This document shows, piece by piece, positions 10,002 to 18,441 of a stretch of 64,000 nt of DNA (position 1 is the first letter of the stretch; every line of letters begins with the position of its first letter). The translations under genes were made by a program, and so were the position numbers. The stretch comes from CAWAMD01 sp963783045 (GTDB lineage Bacteria; Actinomycetota; Nitriliruptoria; Nitriliruptorales; Nitriliruptoraceae): NCBI GenBank assembly GCA_963783045.1, contig CAWAMD010000004.1:178440-242439 (forward strand). Direction: 5' to 3'. The notes under the pieces are model-generated. The model saw nothing but the letters and a program-made list of their open reading frames with translations. It was not told the DNA's origin and ran no database searches.

Positions 10002-11257
10002 CAGGCGTAGGCGGGGAAGCGCTGCACCAGCTCGTCGACCTCGGCACGGACGGCACGGCGATCGTCGTCGTCACCGGTGATCGCACGGGCGATGAGCGCC
10101 GCGATCTGATCCATCTCGCCCGTGCCCATCCCCTGGGTCGCGACGCAGGCCGTGCCGACGCGAATGCCCGACGCGACCGCCGGCGGGTTCTGGTCGAACG
10201 GGATGGCGTTCTTGTTGAGGACGATCCCGGCAGCGTCGGCGCGGGACTCGGCCTCGGCGCCGGTCAGGTCGCGCCCCGTCACGTCCGCGAGGAAGAGGTG
10301 TGTGTCGGTGCCGCCGGAGGTGATCCGAAAGCCCTGCTCGGCGAGCCCGTCCGCGAGCGCCCGGGCGTCGTCCACGATCCGGTGCGCGTACTCCTTGAAG
10401 GAGGGTTCCATGGCCTCCTTGAGCGCCACGGCCTTCGCCGCGACGACGTGCTCGAGCGGGCCGCCCTGGGTACCGGGGAAGACCGCCTTGTCGATGGCCT
10501 TGGCGAGATGCTCCTTGGTGAGGATGATCGCGCCGCGCGGCCCCCGCAGTGTCTTGTGGGTCGTGAAGGTCACGATGTCGGCGTAGGGCACCGGGCTCGG
10601 GTGAGCGCCACCGGCCACGAGCCCGATGAAGTGGGCGGCGTCGACCATGAGCGTGGCATCGACCTCGTCGGCGATGGCACGGAACGCCTCGAAGTCGAGC
10701 ACGCGGGGGTAGGCGGACCAGCCGGCGATGATCATCGTGGGGCGGTGCTCGCGGGCGAGCGCGCGGACCTCGTCCATGTCGATGGTCTCGGTGTCCTCGC
10801 GCACGCCGTAGCTGACGACGTTGAACCACTTGCCGGAGAAATTGATCTTCATCCCGTGCGTGAGGTGGCCGCCGTGCGGCAGCGACATCGCGAGGACCGT
10901 GTCCCCCGGGTCGCAGACCGCGAAGTAGGCCGCGATGTTCGCCGACGCCCCCGAGTGCGGCTGCACGTTCGCGTGGTCGGCACCGAACAGCTGCTTCGCC
11001 CGGTCGATGGCGAGCTGCTCGAGCGGGTCGACCGCCTCCTCGCAGCCGCCGTAGTAGCGCTTGCCCGGGTAGCCCTCGGCGTACTTGTTGTTGAGGACCG
11101 ACCCCTGCGCGGCCAGCACCGCCGGGCTGGCGAAGTTCTCGCTGGCGATGAGCTGGAGCTTGCTGCGCTGACGGTCGAGCTCGACGAGGAGCTTGTCGGC
11201 GACCTCGGGGTCGGTCTGCTGCAGCTGCTCGAAATCGGGGCCCCAGAACGTGCTCAT
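10001..11257 (-). CDS. glyA: serine hydroxymethyltransferase
   Basis: PLP enzyme interconverting serine and glycine and charging tetrahydrofolate. 418 residues: SENFASPAVLAAQGS, KRYYGGCEE, and the Schiff-base lysine in TTHKTLRGPRG, followed by FPGTQGGPLEH. Full length. glyA is inserted between YihY and wecA in an otherwise conserved superoperon; the 4-nt overlap with wecA suggests co-translation. Confidence 0.97.
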   Translation of the reverse strand: MSTFWGPDFEQLQQTDPEVADKLLVELDRQRSKLQLIASENFASPAVLAAQGSVLNNKYAEGYPGKRYYGGCEEAVDPLEQLAIDRAKQLFGADHANVQPHSGASANIAAYFAVCDPGDTVLAMSLPHGGHLTHGMKINFSGKWFNVVSYGVREDTETIDMDEVRALAREHRPTMIIAGWSAYPRVLDFEAFRAIADEVDATLMVDAAHFIGLVAGGAHPSPVPYADIVTFTTHKTLRGPRGAIILTKEHLAKAIDKAVFPGTQGGPLEHVVAAKAVALKEAMEPSFKEYAHRIVDDARALADGLAEQGFRITSGGTDTHLFLADVTGRDLTGAEAESRADAAGIVLNKNAIPFDQNPPAVASGIRVGTACVATQGMGTGEMDQIAALIARAITGDDDDRRAVRAEVDELVQRFPAYA

Positions 11258-11306
11258 GGCCGGATCCTCACGCAGGTCGGGGGGGTGCCAGGCGTCGGGG
11301 AGCAGA

Positions 11307-12218
11307 CTACCGCGACCGCCCGCTGTCGCCGGGGTGGCTCATCTCGACGTTGACGTAGCCGCCGAGCAGCACCGCATAGGCCGTCACGAAGGCCCAGCCC
11401 TGGACGAGCATCACGGCCCCCAGCGACCCGTAGAGGCCCGAGAACCCGACGAGCGCCGCGTACCCGACGATGACCACGGTGGCGAGCGCCCACAGAACGG
11501 TCGCCGTGACCGCCCCGACGCTGACCCACGCGATGTCGGTCCCGTCGCGGTTGGGCGCGTAGCGGTACGCCAGCGCGAGTCCGAGGACGACCGCGACGAG
11601 CCCGACCGGCCAGCGGCCGATCCCGAGAGCCGTGGACACCACTCCCCCGCCCCCGAAGCCGAGCGCTCGCTGGAGGATCGCCAGGCCGCCGAGACCGAGG
11701 GCCGCGACCACGACGCCGACGGTGGCGACGGCGAGTGCGATGAGCCGCCGCTGCATCATCGGCCGGTCCTCCTCCACGTCGTAGACGACGTTGAGGGCGT
11801 CCATCATGCCCTTCGCCGACCGAGAGGCGCTCCACAGCAGGCCGACCACGCCGAAGGCCAGACCGACGCTGATCCCGGCATGGGTGCGGTTGGCCACGTC
11901 GAGCATCTGCCCGACGATCAGCCGCTCGACCTCGTCGGGAGCCGCGTGCGTCCAGTACTCGACGTGGCGTGTCATGGTGGCGGGGTCGGCGAGCAGGGCG
12001 TAGAGGGAGACGCCGGCGAGGAACGCCGGGACGATCGAGAGCAGCCAGTAGAAGGCGAGCCCCGCCGCGACCATCCAGGCCCGGTCCTCGGCCATGCGCC
12101 GGCGGATCGCGTCGCCGTGCCGGGCGAGCTCGGCCACACGTCCGTCGCCCCCGGCCACGCGGGCGAGGAGCCGCTGCGGCAGCCGTCCGGGGCGCTCCCC
12201 CTCGCTGTCCTGGCTCAT
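11307..12218 (-). CDS. YihY/UPF0761 (BrkB-like) inner membrane protein
   Basis: 303 residues with six predicted membrane helices. The family signatures are FYWLLSIVPAFLAG (residues 56-69), LLWSASRSAKGMMDALN and YRYAPNRDGTDIAW. The biochemical role of the family is unsettled; the old 'ribonuclease BN' label is known to be wrong. Start ATG at 12218 overlaps the upstream stop (ATGA). Confidence 0.9.
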   Translation of the reverse strand: MSQDSEGERPGRLPQRLLARVAGGDGRVAELARHGDAIRRRMAEDRAWMVAAGLAFYWLLSIVPAFLAGVSLYALLADPATMTRHVEYWTHAAPDEVERLIVGQMLDVANRTHAGISVGLAFGVVGLLWSASRSAKGMMDALNVVYDVEEDRPMMQRRLIALAVATVGVVVAALGLGGLAILQRALGFGGGGVVSTALGIGRWPVGLVAVVLGLALAYRYAPNRDGTDIAWVSVGAVTATVLWALATVVIVGYAALVGFSGLYGSLGAVMLVQGWAFVTAYAVLLGGYVNVEMSHPGDSGRSR

Positions 12219-12598
12219 CGCTGGAGGGCCTCGCCGGCATGGGCGGCCAGGGCGCGGGCCGTCTCGGCGACGCGGACGCCGAGCTCGCAGCTCGACCCGC
12301 AGCGGGCGTCGAGGCGTGACGCGTCCGCGTCGTGGCCGAGCGTGCGGAGCAGCCCGGCGAGGTCGAGGTCGCGATGGGCGCCGGTGACCTCGGCGTGCAC
12401 CGTGCCGTCGAGACGGTCGAGGCTGACCCGGACCCCGGGGCCGGCGCCCCCCGTGAAGCGCACGTCGACGGTCGCCGGGTCGACGTCGACGCCGTCGAGG
12501 TGCAGCGCGTAGCCCTCGAGCACGGGTGTCACCGTGGCACGGACGAGCGCCACGAACTCGTCCACCTGCGGTGGACGGCGGGTCGGGTGGGAGCTCAC
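12215..12598 (-). CDS. hypothetical protein, 127 aa
   Basis: Not recognised. An alpha/beta-looking soluble protein: a helix (VDEFVALVRATVTPVLEGY), beta strands with VDVRFTGGAGPGVRVSLD, and a C-terminal helix containing RCGSSCELGVRV with two cysteines four apart. No membrane segment. GTG start overlaps the phosphatase stop and its own stop overlaps the YihY start, so it is translationally coupled to both. Confidence 0.75.
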   Translation of the reverse strand: MSSHPTRRPPQVDEFVALVRATVTPVLEGYALHLDGVDVDPATVDVRFTGGAGPGVRVSLDRLDGTVHAEVTGAHRDLDLAGLLRTLGHDADASRLDARCGSSCELGVRVAETARALAAHAGEALQR

Positions 12599-13248
12599 CG
12601 GGACGACGGTTCGTCGTCGGCCGCCCCCCTACCGAACAGCCGCGGCGCGATCCGGGTGACGAGCGCGTCGAGCTCCCGGGCGACCGTGCGGTAGCCGTCG
12701 CGCGGGCCGCCGTAGGGGTCCACGACGTCCTCGGCGTCGTCGGACCGGACCGCGACCGGGCGGGCCCGGTGGGCGCGGTCGACGATCGCGCGGACCCGAT
12801 CGCGGGGCGACAGGTCCTCGGTGGGCTCCTCGACCGCGGCGAGCAGGCGCGCGAACTCGCGCAGCGTGAACGTGAACCGTCCGGCGGCCGGGACCAGGCG
12901 CGTCACCTTGGCCCGCTGGGACTCGGTCATCGTGAGCACGAGGTCGCAGCGACGCACGTCGTCGGCGTCGGTGACCGCGGCACGGTGATGACCGAGATCC
13001 AGGCCGCGGCTGGCGGCCTCGTCCCGGGACGCCTCGACCGCCGGCTCGCCCGAGAGCCCGTGGACGCCCGAGCTGCGGACCCAGACCGGGGCGTCGGGGC
13101 CGAGCCGACGCCGGGCCTCGTCGTCGAGCATGACCATGGCGAGCGGGCTGCGGGCGATGTTGCCCGTGCACACGACCAGCAGCTCCGCGACCTCGTCGCC
13201 GGGGCGCGGATCGGTGGTGCCGGTGCGGTCCTCGGTGAACACGTTCAC
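12595..13248 (-). CDS. low-molecular-weight protein tyrosine phosphatase family protein
   Basis: 217 residues. The P-loop VVCTGNIARSPLA (about 25-37) fits C-x5-R-S, and the general-acid loop is DVVDPYGG. DP-x-GG rather than DPYY is seen in YwlE-type enzymes acting on phospho-arginine, so a protein-arginine phosphatase is possible. The first ~20 residues are a disordered extension. GTG start overlaps the sua5 stop (GTGA). In firmicutes ywlE also lies beside the sua5 homologue ywlC. Confidence 0.85.
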   Translation of the reverse strand: MNVFTEDRTGTTDPRPGDEVAELLVVCTGNIARSPLAMVMLDDEARRRLGPDAPVWVRSSGVHGLSGEPAVEASRDEAASRGLDLGHHRAAVTDADDVRRCDLVLTMTESQRAKVTRLVPAAGRFTFTLREFARLLAAVEEPTEDLSPRDRVRAIVDRAHRARPVAVRSDDAEDVVDPYGGPRDGYRTVARELDALVTRIAPRLFGRGAADDEPSSR

Positions 13249-13982
13249 GCCTCCGGCTCCTCGGTGGTCGGGTCGGCGCTGTCGATGTCCGGGGCGGCGT
13301 CGTCCGGGGCGGCGTCGTCCGGGGCGGCGGTCGGGATCTGGGTGGGGTCGAGCTCGCCACGGGCGACGGCGAGGACCTCCTCGCCGTCCAGGGCACCGGC
13401 GCGCAGGATGTGGGGCTCGGCGCGGGTGAGATCCACGATGGTGGACGGCGGCCGGACCCGACGCGGGCCGTCGTCGAGGTAGTAGCGCACCGCGTCACCG
13501 AGCTGCTCTCGGGCCATGGCGGCGTCGGTCGCCGGGGGCTGCCCCGACCGGTTGGCGCTCGTCACCGCCAGCGGTCCGACCGCCCGGATGATCTCGAGCG
13601 TCAGGTCGTCGAGTGGCATGCGCACGGCCACCGTGCCATCGGCCCGACCGAGGTCCCACACGAGGTTCGGCTCGGCCTCGACGACGAGGGTGAGCGGACC
13701 GGGCCAGTAGGCGGCCATGAGCCGCTCCGCGACCTCGGGCACCTGGGTCACGAGCCCCGCGAGCTGCTTCGGGCTGCGCACGAGCACGGGCAGGGGGTAG
13801 CGGCGCGAGCGCTGCTTGGCCGCGAAGATCCGGCCGGTCCCGGTCGAGGAGAACGCGTCGGCCGCCACGCCGTACACGGTGTCGGTCGGCAGGACGACGA
13901 GGTCCCCGGCGCGCAGGGCCTCGGCGGCCAGCGTGGTCGCCTTCTCACGGTCGTCGCCGCGGGCGTCGATGATCTCGCTCAC
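13245..13982 (-). CDS. L-threonylcarbamoyladenylate synthase (Sua5/YrdC/TsaC family)
   Basis: Makes threonylcarbamoyl-AMP from threonine, bicarbonate and ATP for the t6A37 modification of ANN-decoding tRNAs. 245 residues: LVVLPTDTVYGVAADAFS, AAKQRSRRYPLPVLV and AVTSANRSGQPPA are the YrdC nucleotide/threonine site. There is no Sua5 C-terminal domain; instead the last ~35 residues are acidic and repetitive (PDDAA repeats, encoded by 15-bp repeats near 13282-13328). Overlaps prmC by 4 nt. Confidence 0.93.
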   Translation of the reverse strand: MSEIIDARGDDREKATTLAAEALRAGDLVVLPTDTVYGVAADAFSSTGTGRIFAAKQRSRRYPLPVLVRSPKQLAGLVTQVPEVAERLMAAYWPGPLTLVVEAEPNLVWDLGRADGTVAVRMPLDDLTLEIIRAVGPLAVTSANRSGQPPATDAAMAREQLGDAVRYYLDDGPRRVRPPSTIVDLTRAEPHILRAGALDGEEVLAVARGELDPTQIPTAAPDDAAPDDAAPDIDSADPTTEEPEA

Positions 13983-14932
13983 GAACGTGCCTCCTCACCT
14001 GGACGGCGGGCGACGAGCGCCCGGACGGCGCCCGTCAGGTCGGTCTCGATCCGTGCGTCGACGAGGCCGGCGCCGGTGGCATGTGCGAGGGCGTCGGTCC
14101 CCCGGCGCTCGTCGATCTCGACGACGACGGTGCCGCCGGGCACGAGCCACGACCCGGCGGCGGCCAGCAGGGCGTCGACGACCTCGTGTCCGTCGTCACC
14201 ACCGACGAGCGCCTCGTCGGGGTCGTGGCCGGCGACCTCGGGCTCCCAGCTGCCGCGATCGGCGGCGGGAAGATACGGCGGGTTGCTCACGAGGACGTCG
14301 ATGCGACCGGCGAGCTCAGCGACCGGGTCCAGCAGCGCCCCGTGGCGGATCTCGCAGCTGGCGCCGGACGCGACCCCGGGGACCCCGGCACGCCCCGCCA
14401 CCAGCGTCGCGAGGTTCGCCCGGGCGAGGTCGACGGCGGCCGCCGACGCGTCGGTCGCGACGACGCGGGCACCCGGGACCTCGGCGGTCACCGACAGGGC
14501 GATGGCGCCGGTGCCGGTGCCGATGTCGACGACGGTCCGGGGCGCGGGCCCGCGTCGGGCGGCGTCGATGGCGAGTCCGGTGACGATCTCGGTCTCGGGG
14601 CGTGGGATGAACACGCCGGGCCGGCAGGCGAGGGTCAGCTCGCGGAACCAGGTTCGTCCGATCACGAGCTGCAGCGGCTCCCGGTCGGCGCGTCGGGCCA
14701 CGAGAGCCTCGAGCCGGGCGAGCGTGTCGGGACCCGGCAGCGGTGCCGTGGTCAGCGCCGTGCGGCGCAGCCCGGTGACGTGGCTGGCCAGCACCTCGGC
14801 GTCGACGCGGGGCGTCGGGACGCCGGCCGTGTCCAGGGTCCGGGCATGGCGGGCGACGACGTCGGCGAGGCTCCGCAGCGCTGGTCGGTCGGTCGGCGTC
14901 GCGGGTGGGTGGCCTGCCTGCGTGCCGGTCAT
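13979..14932 (-). CDS. prmC: peptide chain release factor N5-glutamine methyltransferase
   Basis: Methylates the Gln of the GGQ motif in release factors, using SAM. 317 residues: N-terminal helical domain (20-95), Rossmann motif I VVDIGTGTGAIAL and the catalytic NPPY in VSNPPYLP. ATG start overlaps the stop of its substrate gene prfA (ATGA), the classic prfA-prmC pairing. Confidence 0.96.
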   Translation of the reverse strand: MTGTQAGHPPATPTDRPALRSLADVVARHARTLDTAGVPTPRVDAEVLASHVTGLRRTALTTAPLPGPDTLARLEALVARRADREPLQLVIGRTWFRELTLACRPGVFIPRPETEIVTGLAIDAARRGPAPRTVVDIGTGTGAIALSVTAEVPGARVVATDASAAAVDLARANLATLVAGRAGVPGVASGASCEIRHGALLDPVAELAGRIDVLVSNPPYLPAADRGSWEPEVAGHDPDEALVGGDDGHEVVDALLAAAGSWLVPGGTVVVEIDERRGTDALAHATGAGLVDARIETDLTGAVRALVARRPGEEARS

Positions 14933-16014
14933 GCCGGCGCCTGGTCCGTGGCGACGGCGGCCTCGAGCATCGTGGCGCGCTCGGCCTGGGTGAGCGCCTC
15001 GACGACCTCGTCGAGCTCACCGCCGAGCACGTCGGCGAGGTTGTGCACGGTCAGCCCGATCCGGTGGTCGGTCACGCGCGTCTGGGGGAAGTTGTAGGTA
15101 CGGATCTTCTCGGAGCGGTCGCCGGTGCCGATCTGGCCCTTCCGGGCGTCGGCGCGGTCCTTCGCCTGCCGGTCCTGCTCCGCCTCCAGCAGTCGCGACC
15201 GCAGGATCCGCATGGCCTTGTCACGGTTCTGGTGCTGCGACTTCTCGTCCTGGCAGGACACGACGAGCCCCGTCGGCAGGTGGGTGATGCGCACGGCCGA
15301 GTCGGTGGTGTTCACGCTCTGGCCGCCCGGACCGGACGAGCGGTAGACGTCGGTGCGCAGGTCGTTCGGGTCCACGTCCACGTCGACCTCCTCGGCTGCC
15401 GGCAGCACGGCCACCGAGGCGGTCGAGGTGTGGATCCGCCCCTGGGACTCGGTGGCGGGCACCCGCTGCACCCGGTGGACACCGGACTCGTGCTTGAGCC
15501 GTGAGTAGGCGCCGCGGCCGCGCACCTCGAAGATGGACTCCTTGACGCCACCGATGCCCTGGCCGGACTCGGACAGCAGGTCAGTGGCCCAGCCCTGCCG
15601 CTCGGCGTAGCGCAGGTACATGTCGCGCAGCTCGCCCGCGAACAGGCCGGCCTCGTCGCCACCCGCGCCGGCACGGATCTCGACGATGACGTCCTTCTCG
15701 TCGTTGGGATCCTTCGGCAGCAGCAGAACCTTCAGCTCCTCGAGGAGCCGTTCCTGCCGGGCGGTGAGCTGCTCGGTCTCCTCGCGCATCGCGTCGCGCT
15801 CGTCGCCGGCGGCCTCCTGGGCCATCTCGCGGGCGGCCTCGAGGTCGCCGCCGACCTCGCGGTACTCGCGGTAGGCACGCACGATCTCGCCGAGCTCGGC
15901 GTGGCGCTTGAGCAGCTCGGTGTAGCGCTGGCCATCACCGTGGACGGAAGGGTCGGCGAGCTGCTGCTCGAGGTCGCGGAACTGCGCCTCGATGTGGTCG
16001 AGTCGGTCGAACAT
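14929..16014 (-). CDS. prfA: peptide chain release factor 1
   Basis: Terminates translation at UAA and UAG. 361 residues, normal length: coiled-coil domain 1, the PxT codon-recognition tripeptide in RVPATESQGR, and the GGQ hydrolysis motif in SSGPGGQSVNTTDSAVR. Both recognition elements are intact, with PAT as in RF1. First gene of a run of six genes joined by 4-nt overlaps. Confidence 0.97.
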   Translation of the reverse strand: MFDRLDHIEAQFRDLEQQLADPSVHGDGQRYTELLKRHAELGEIVRAYREYREVGGDLEAAREMAQEAAGDERDAMREETEQLTARQERLLEELKVLLLPKDPNDEKDVIVEIRAGAGGDEAGLFAGELRDMYLRYAERQGWATDLLSESGQGIGGVKESIFEVRGRGAYSRLKHESGVHRVQRVPATESQGRIHTSTASVAVLPAAEEVDVDVDPNDLRTDVYRSSGPGGQSVNTTDSAVRITHLPTGLVVSCQDEKSQHQNRDKAMRILRSRLLEAEQDRQAKDRADARKGQIGTGDRSEKIRTYNFPQTRVTDHRIGLTVHNLADVLGGELDEVVEALTQAERATMLEAAVATDQAPA

Positions 16015-16077
16015 CGGCGTTCCAGAGGTCGGGTCGAGTCAGGACGGGCACGCGGGTGCAGGTGCGGCCGTCCGCCC

Positions 16078-17172
16078 CTACGCGCCCTCGGTCGGCTCGA
16101 GCATCGCCCCGTCGCCGTCGACGGCGGGCGGATCGCCCGCGTCGGCGTCACCGGCGGCTTCCTCGTCCCGGGAGGCACCCACCACCGTGCTCGGGAGCTC
16201 GGGTGGGATCCGGTCGCCGATGTGCTCGGCGGGCACCACGGCCTCGAAGGCCCGGATCGCGACCTCGATCTGGTCGGGCGTGGGCTGCTTCGTGGTGATC
16301 AGCTGCAGCCACAGCCCCGGCTTCATGAGAGCGCGGACGAGGAGGTTGTCGCCGTAGGCGGCGCCGAGGCGCAGCCCCTCGTAGGCGAGCCCGGCCACGA
16401 CGGGAAGCAGGACGACGCGCAGGGCGACCTGGTAGAGCACGTCGACTGCGACGTTCGTCCCGGCCGGCGGGGGCACGAGCGCGCCCGCGACCGTGTAGAC
16501 GATGAGCGCGAGCAGCATCACCATGATGAGGAAGTTGGTGCCGCAGCGCACGTGGAGGGTGGAGTACTGGTCGATGCGCTCGGGATCGAGCGGTTCCCCG
16601 TGCTCCCAGGCCGCGATCGTCTTGTGCTCGGCACCGTGGTACTGGAACACCCGGTGGATGTCGGCGATCAGCGAGATGGAGGCCAGGTACGCGAGGAAGA
16701 TGGCGATCCGCACGAAGCTCTCGACGAGGTGGAACCAGACGCCGTCGCCGAGGACGCTGCCGAGCAGCCAGCGGTCGGCGAACTTCACGCTGGCCGACGG
16801 CAGCACGATGAACAGGCCGATGAACACGACGGCCGCGACCGCGAGGCTGGCGCCCATGGCGCCGCCGCCGAGCTCGTCCTCGTCCTCGTCCATCGACTCG
16901 CGGGCCGAGATCGTGAGCGCCTTCATGCCGATCGACAGCGAGTCGCCGAGCGCGTAGACGCCGCGCAGCATCGGACGCCGGAAGAGGGGGTGGCGCGTCG
17001 GGAAGTCCGAGACGCCCTGCTCCTCGACGTAGATGTCGCCGGACGGTCGCCGGACGGCGACCGCCCAGGTGTCGGCGCCGCGCATCATCACGCCCTCGAC
17101 GACAGCCTGCCCGCCGTAGTAGTGGGGGGCCATCTCGAGGGGATGGACCTGGTCCGAACGCTCGTCGGTCAC
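16078..17172 (-). CDS. DUF1385 (YqhQ-like) membrane protein
   Basis: 364 residues. N-terminal YYGGQAVVEGVMMRG is the family hallmark, followed by four membrane helices (central part) and HGAEHKTI, and a low-complexity acidic tail. Function is unknown; the family is regularly found between rpmE and prfA in Gram-positives, as here. The GTG at 17172 places the conserved motif about 20 residues from the start; the frame is open further upstream but that part is low-complexity. Confidence 0.88.
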   Translation of the reverse strand: MTDERSDQVHPLEMAPHYYGGQAVVEGVMMRGADTWAVAVRRPSGDIYVEEQGVSDFPTRHPLFRRPMLRGVYALGDSLSIGMKALTISARESMDEDEDELGGGAMGASLAVAAVVFIGLFIVLPSASVKFADRWLLGSVLGDGVWFHLVESFVRIAIFLAYLASISLIADIHRVFQYHGAEHKTIAAWEHGEPLDPERIDQYSTLHVRCGTNFLIMVMLLALIVYTVAGALVPPPAGTNVAVDVLYQVALRVVLLPVVAGLAYEGLRLGAAYGDNLLVRALMKPGLWLQLITTKQPTPDQIEVAIRAFEAVVPAEHIGDRIPPELPSTVVGASRDEEAAGDADAGDPPAVDGDGAMLEPTEGA

Positions 17173-17248
17173 CGGCAGCTCTCTGACACGGGGTCGCCGA
17201 GGGGCATGGTGGGACGCTCGGGCCGACCGCGGGGCCGGCCCGACGCCC

Positions 17249-17455
17249 TCAGCCGTTCTTCTTCGCCAGGCGCCGCTTGAACCGGTCGACGCGGCCACCC
17301 GTGTCGACGAGCTTCTGCTTGCCCGTGTAGAAGGGGTGGCACTCGCTGCACAGCTCGACGTGGATCGCGTCGACCGTGGCACGCGTGGTGAACGAGTTCC
17401 CGCAGGAGCACGTCACCGTGGTCTCGGTGTACTCAGGGTGGATCCCCTGCTTCAT
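17249..17455 (-). CDS. rpmE: 50S ribosomal protein L31, zinc-binding form
   Basis: 68 residues from MKQGIHPEYTET. Cysteines of CSCGNSF and CSECHPFYTGKQK make the zinc site of the C+ paralogue (the zinc-replete form). The ATG at 17455 with GGAGG upstream is chosen over an in-frame start 9 codons earlier. Confidence 0.96.
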   Translation of the reverse strand: MKQGIHPEYTETTVTCSCGNSFTTRATVDAIHVELCSECHPFYTGKQKLVDTGGRVDRFKRRLAKKNG

Positions 17456-17626
17456 GTCGCATCCTCCGCGCGGTGGGGCCACCGCTGGTCGGGATCAGGG
17501 GGCGGGCAGCCGGGGCGTACCGACGCGGGCCGCCACGCATCGGCGCCGTCCCCCCACGAGAATGCCGCCGGCACCGGCGGCTCGCGAGCAGGGTACCAGA
17601 CACCCGCAAGGCTTTCCTTCGACCGT

Positions 17627-18418
17627 TCAGGGGGTGATGGCGGCTGCGGCCAGCACCCGTCCGCCGAGCGCGCGGTCGCCCACCATCGGTACGTCGTGGG
17701 GCGCGTCGGAGCGCCCCGCGGCGATGGCCAACAGGTCGGTCAGGCCGACGGTGATCCGCACGTCGGCGGCCGCCGGTGGCTCGTCGATGCTGCCGCTGGC
17801 CAGGTCGATCGCGACCGACCGGGCCTGAGGACCGGTGACCTCGATGACGAGCGTGGCGGAGGTGGCACCGAGCCGGTCGACCAGGACCCGTGCCAGGCCC
17901 TTGAGGATGCGGTCGCGGACGAGCCGTGGCGCTGGGCCCTGCTCGTGACCCGGGCGGCCGACGGCCCGCCGCACGTCCTGCTCGTGCGCGTACAGGTCGA
18001 AGACCCGCAGGCCGAGGACCACGTGGGTCGGCGCCTCGCCGAGGGGGCCGGGGACGACGGCGTCGAGGGCGGCGGCGTCGAGCCCGTCGAGCCATGCACG
18101 GCGGCGGGCGAACACGTCGTGCAGCTCGCCGAGCAGCGCCTGACGGGAGCGGTCGCGCCGGGCGTCGACCTGAATCTCCATGAGCCGGCCGAACTCGTTG
18201 CGGACGTGCGCGAGCCCGTCGGGCAGCGGATGCTCGGGCTGGGGATCCCCGGCCATGACCGACTCCACGCCGACGACGTGCGCGAACTGGTCGGCCACCG
18301 ACCAGCCCGGGCACCCGGTGGGGGTGTCCCACACCTCGGGGCCGCACGCGTCGGCCAGCGTCTCGAGCGAGTCGTAGACGGCGCGGCAGGCCGCGAGCAG
18401 CATCGTGTGGTCACGCAT
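17627..18418 (-). CDS. maleylpyruvate isomerase-like (DinB/MDMPI fold) protein
   Basis: 263 residues of the actinobacterial mycothiol-dependent maleylpyruvate isomerase superfamily. An N-terminal four-helix bundle has TPTGCPGWSVADQFAHVVG, whose histidine is a metal ligand in characterised members. The remaining metal ligands are probably in LGLRVFDLYAHEQDVRRA. The C-terminal SCP2-like half is present (VIEVTGPQARSVAIDL). Substrate unknown. It lies 24 nt downstream of rho. Confidence 0.8.
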   Translation of the reverse strand: MRDHTMLLAACRAVYDSLETLADACGPEVWDTPTGCPGWSVADQFAHVVGVESVMAGDPQPEHPLPDGLAHVRNEFGRLMEIQVDARRDRSRQALLGELHDVFARRRAWLDGLDAAALDAVVPGPLGEAPTHVVLGLRVFDLYAHEQDVRRAVGRPGHEQGPAPRLVRDRILKGLARVLVDRLGATSATLVIEVTGPQARSVAIDLASGSIDEPPAAADVRITVGLTDLLAIAAGRSDAPHDVPMVGDRALGGRVLAAAAITP

Positions 18419-18441
18419 CCCGTGCGCCAGCCCGCTGGCCG

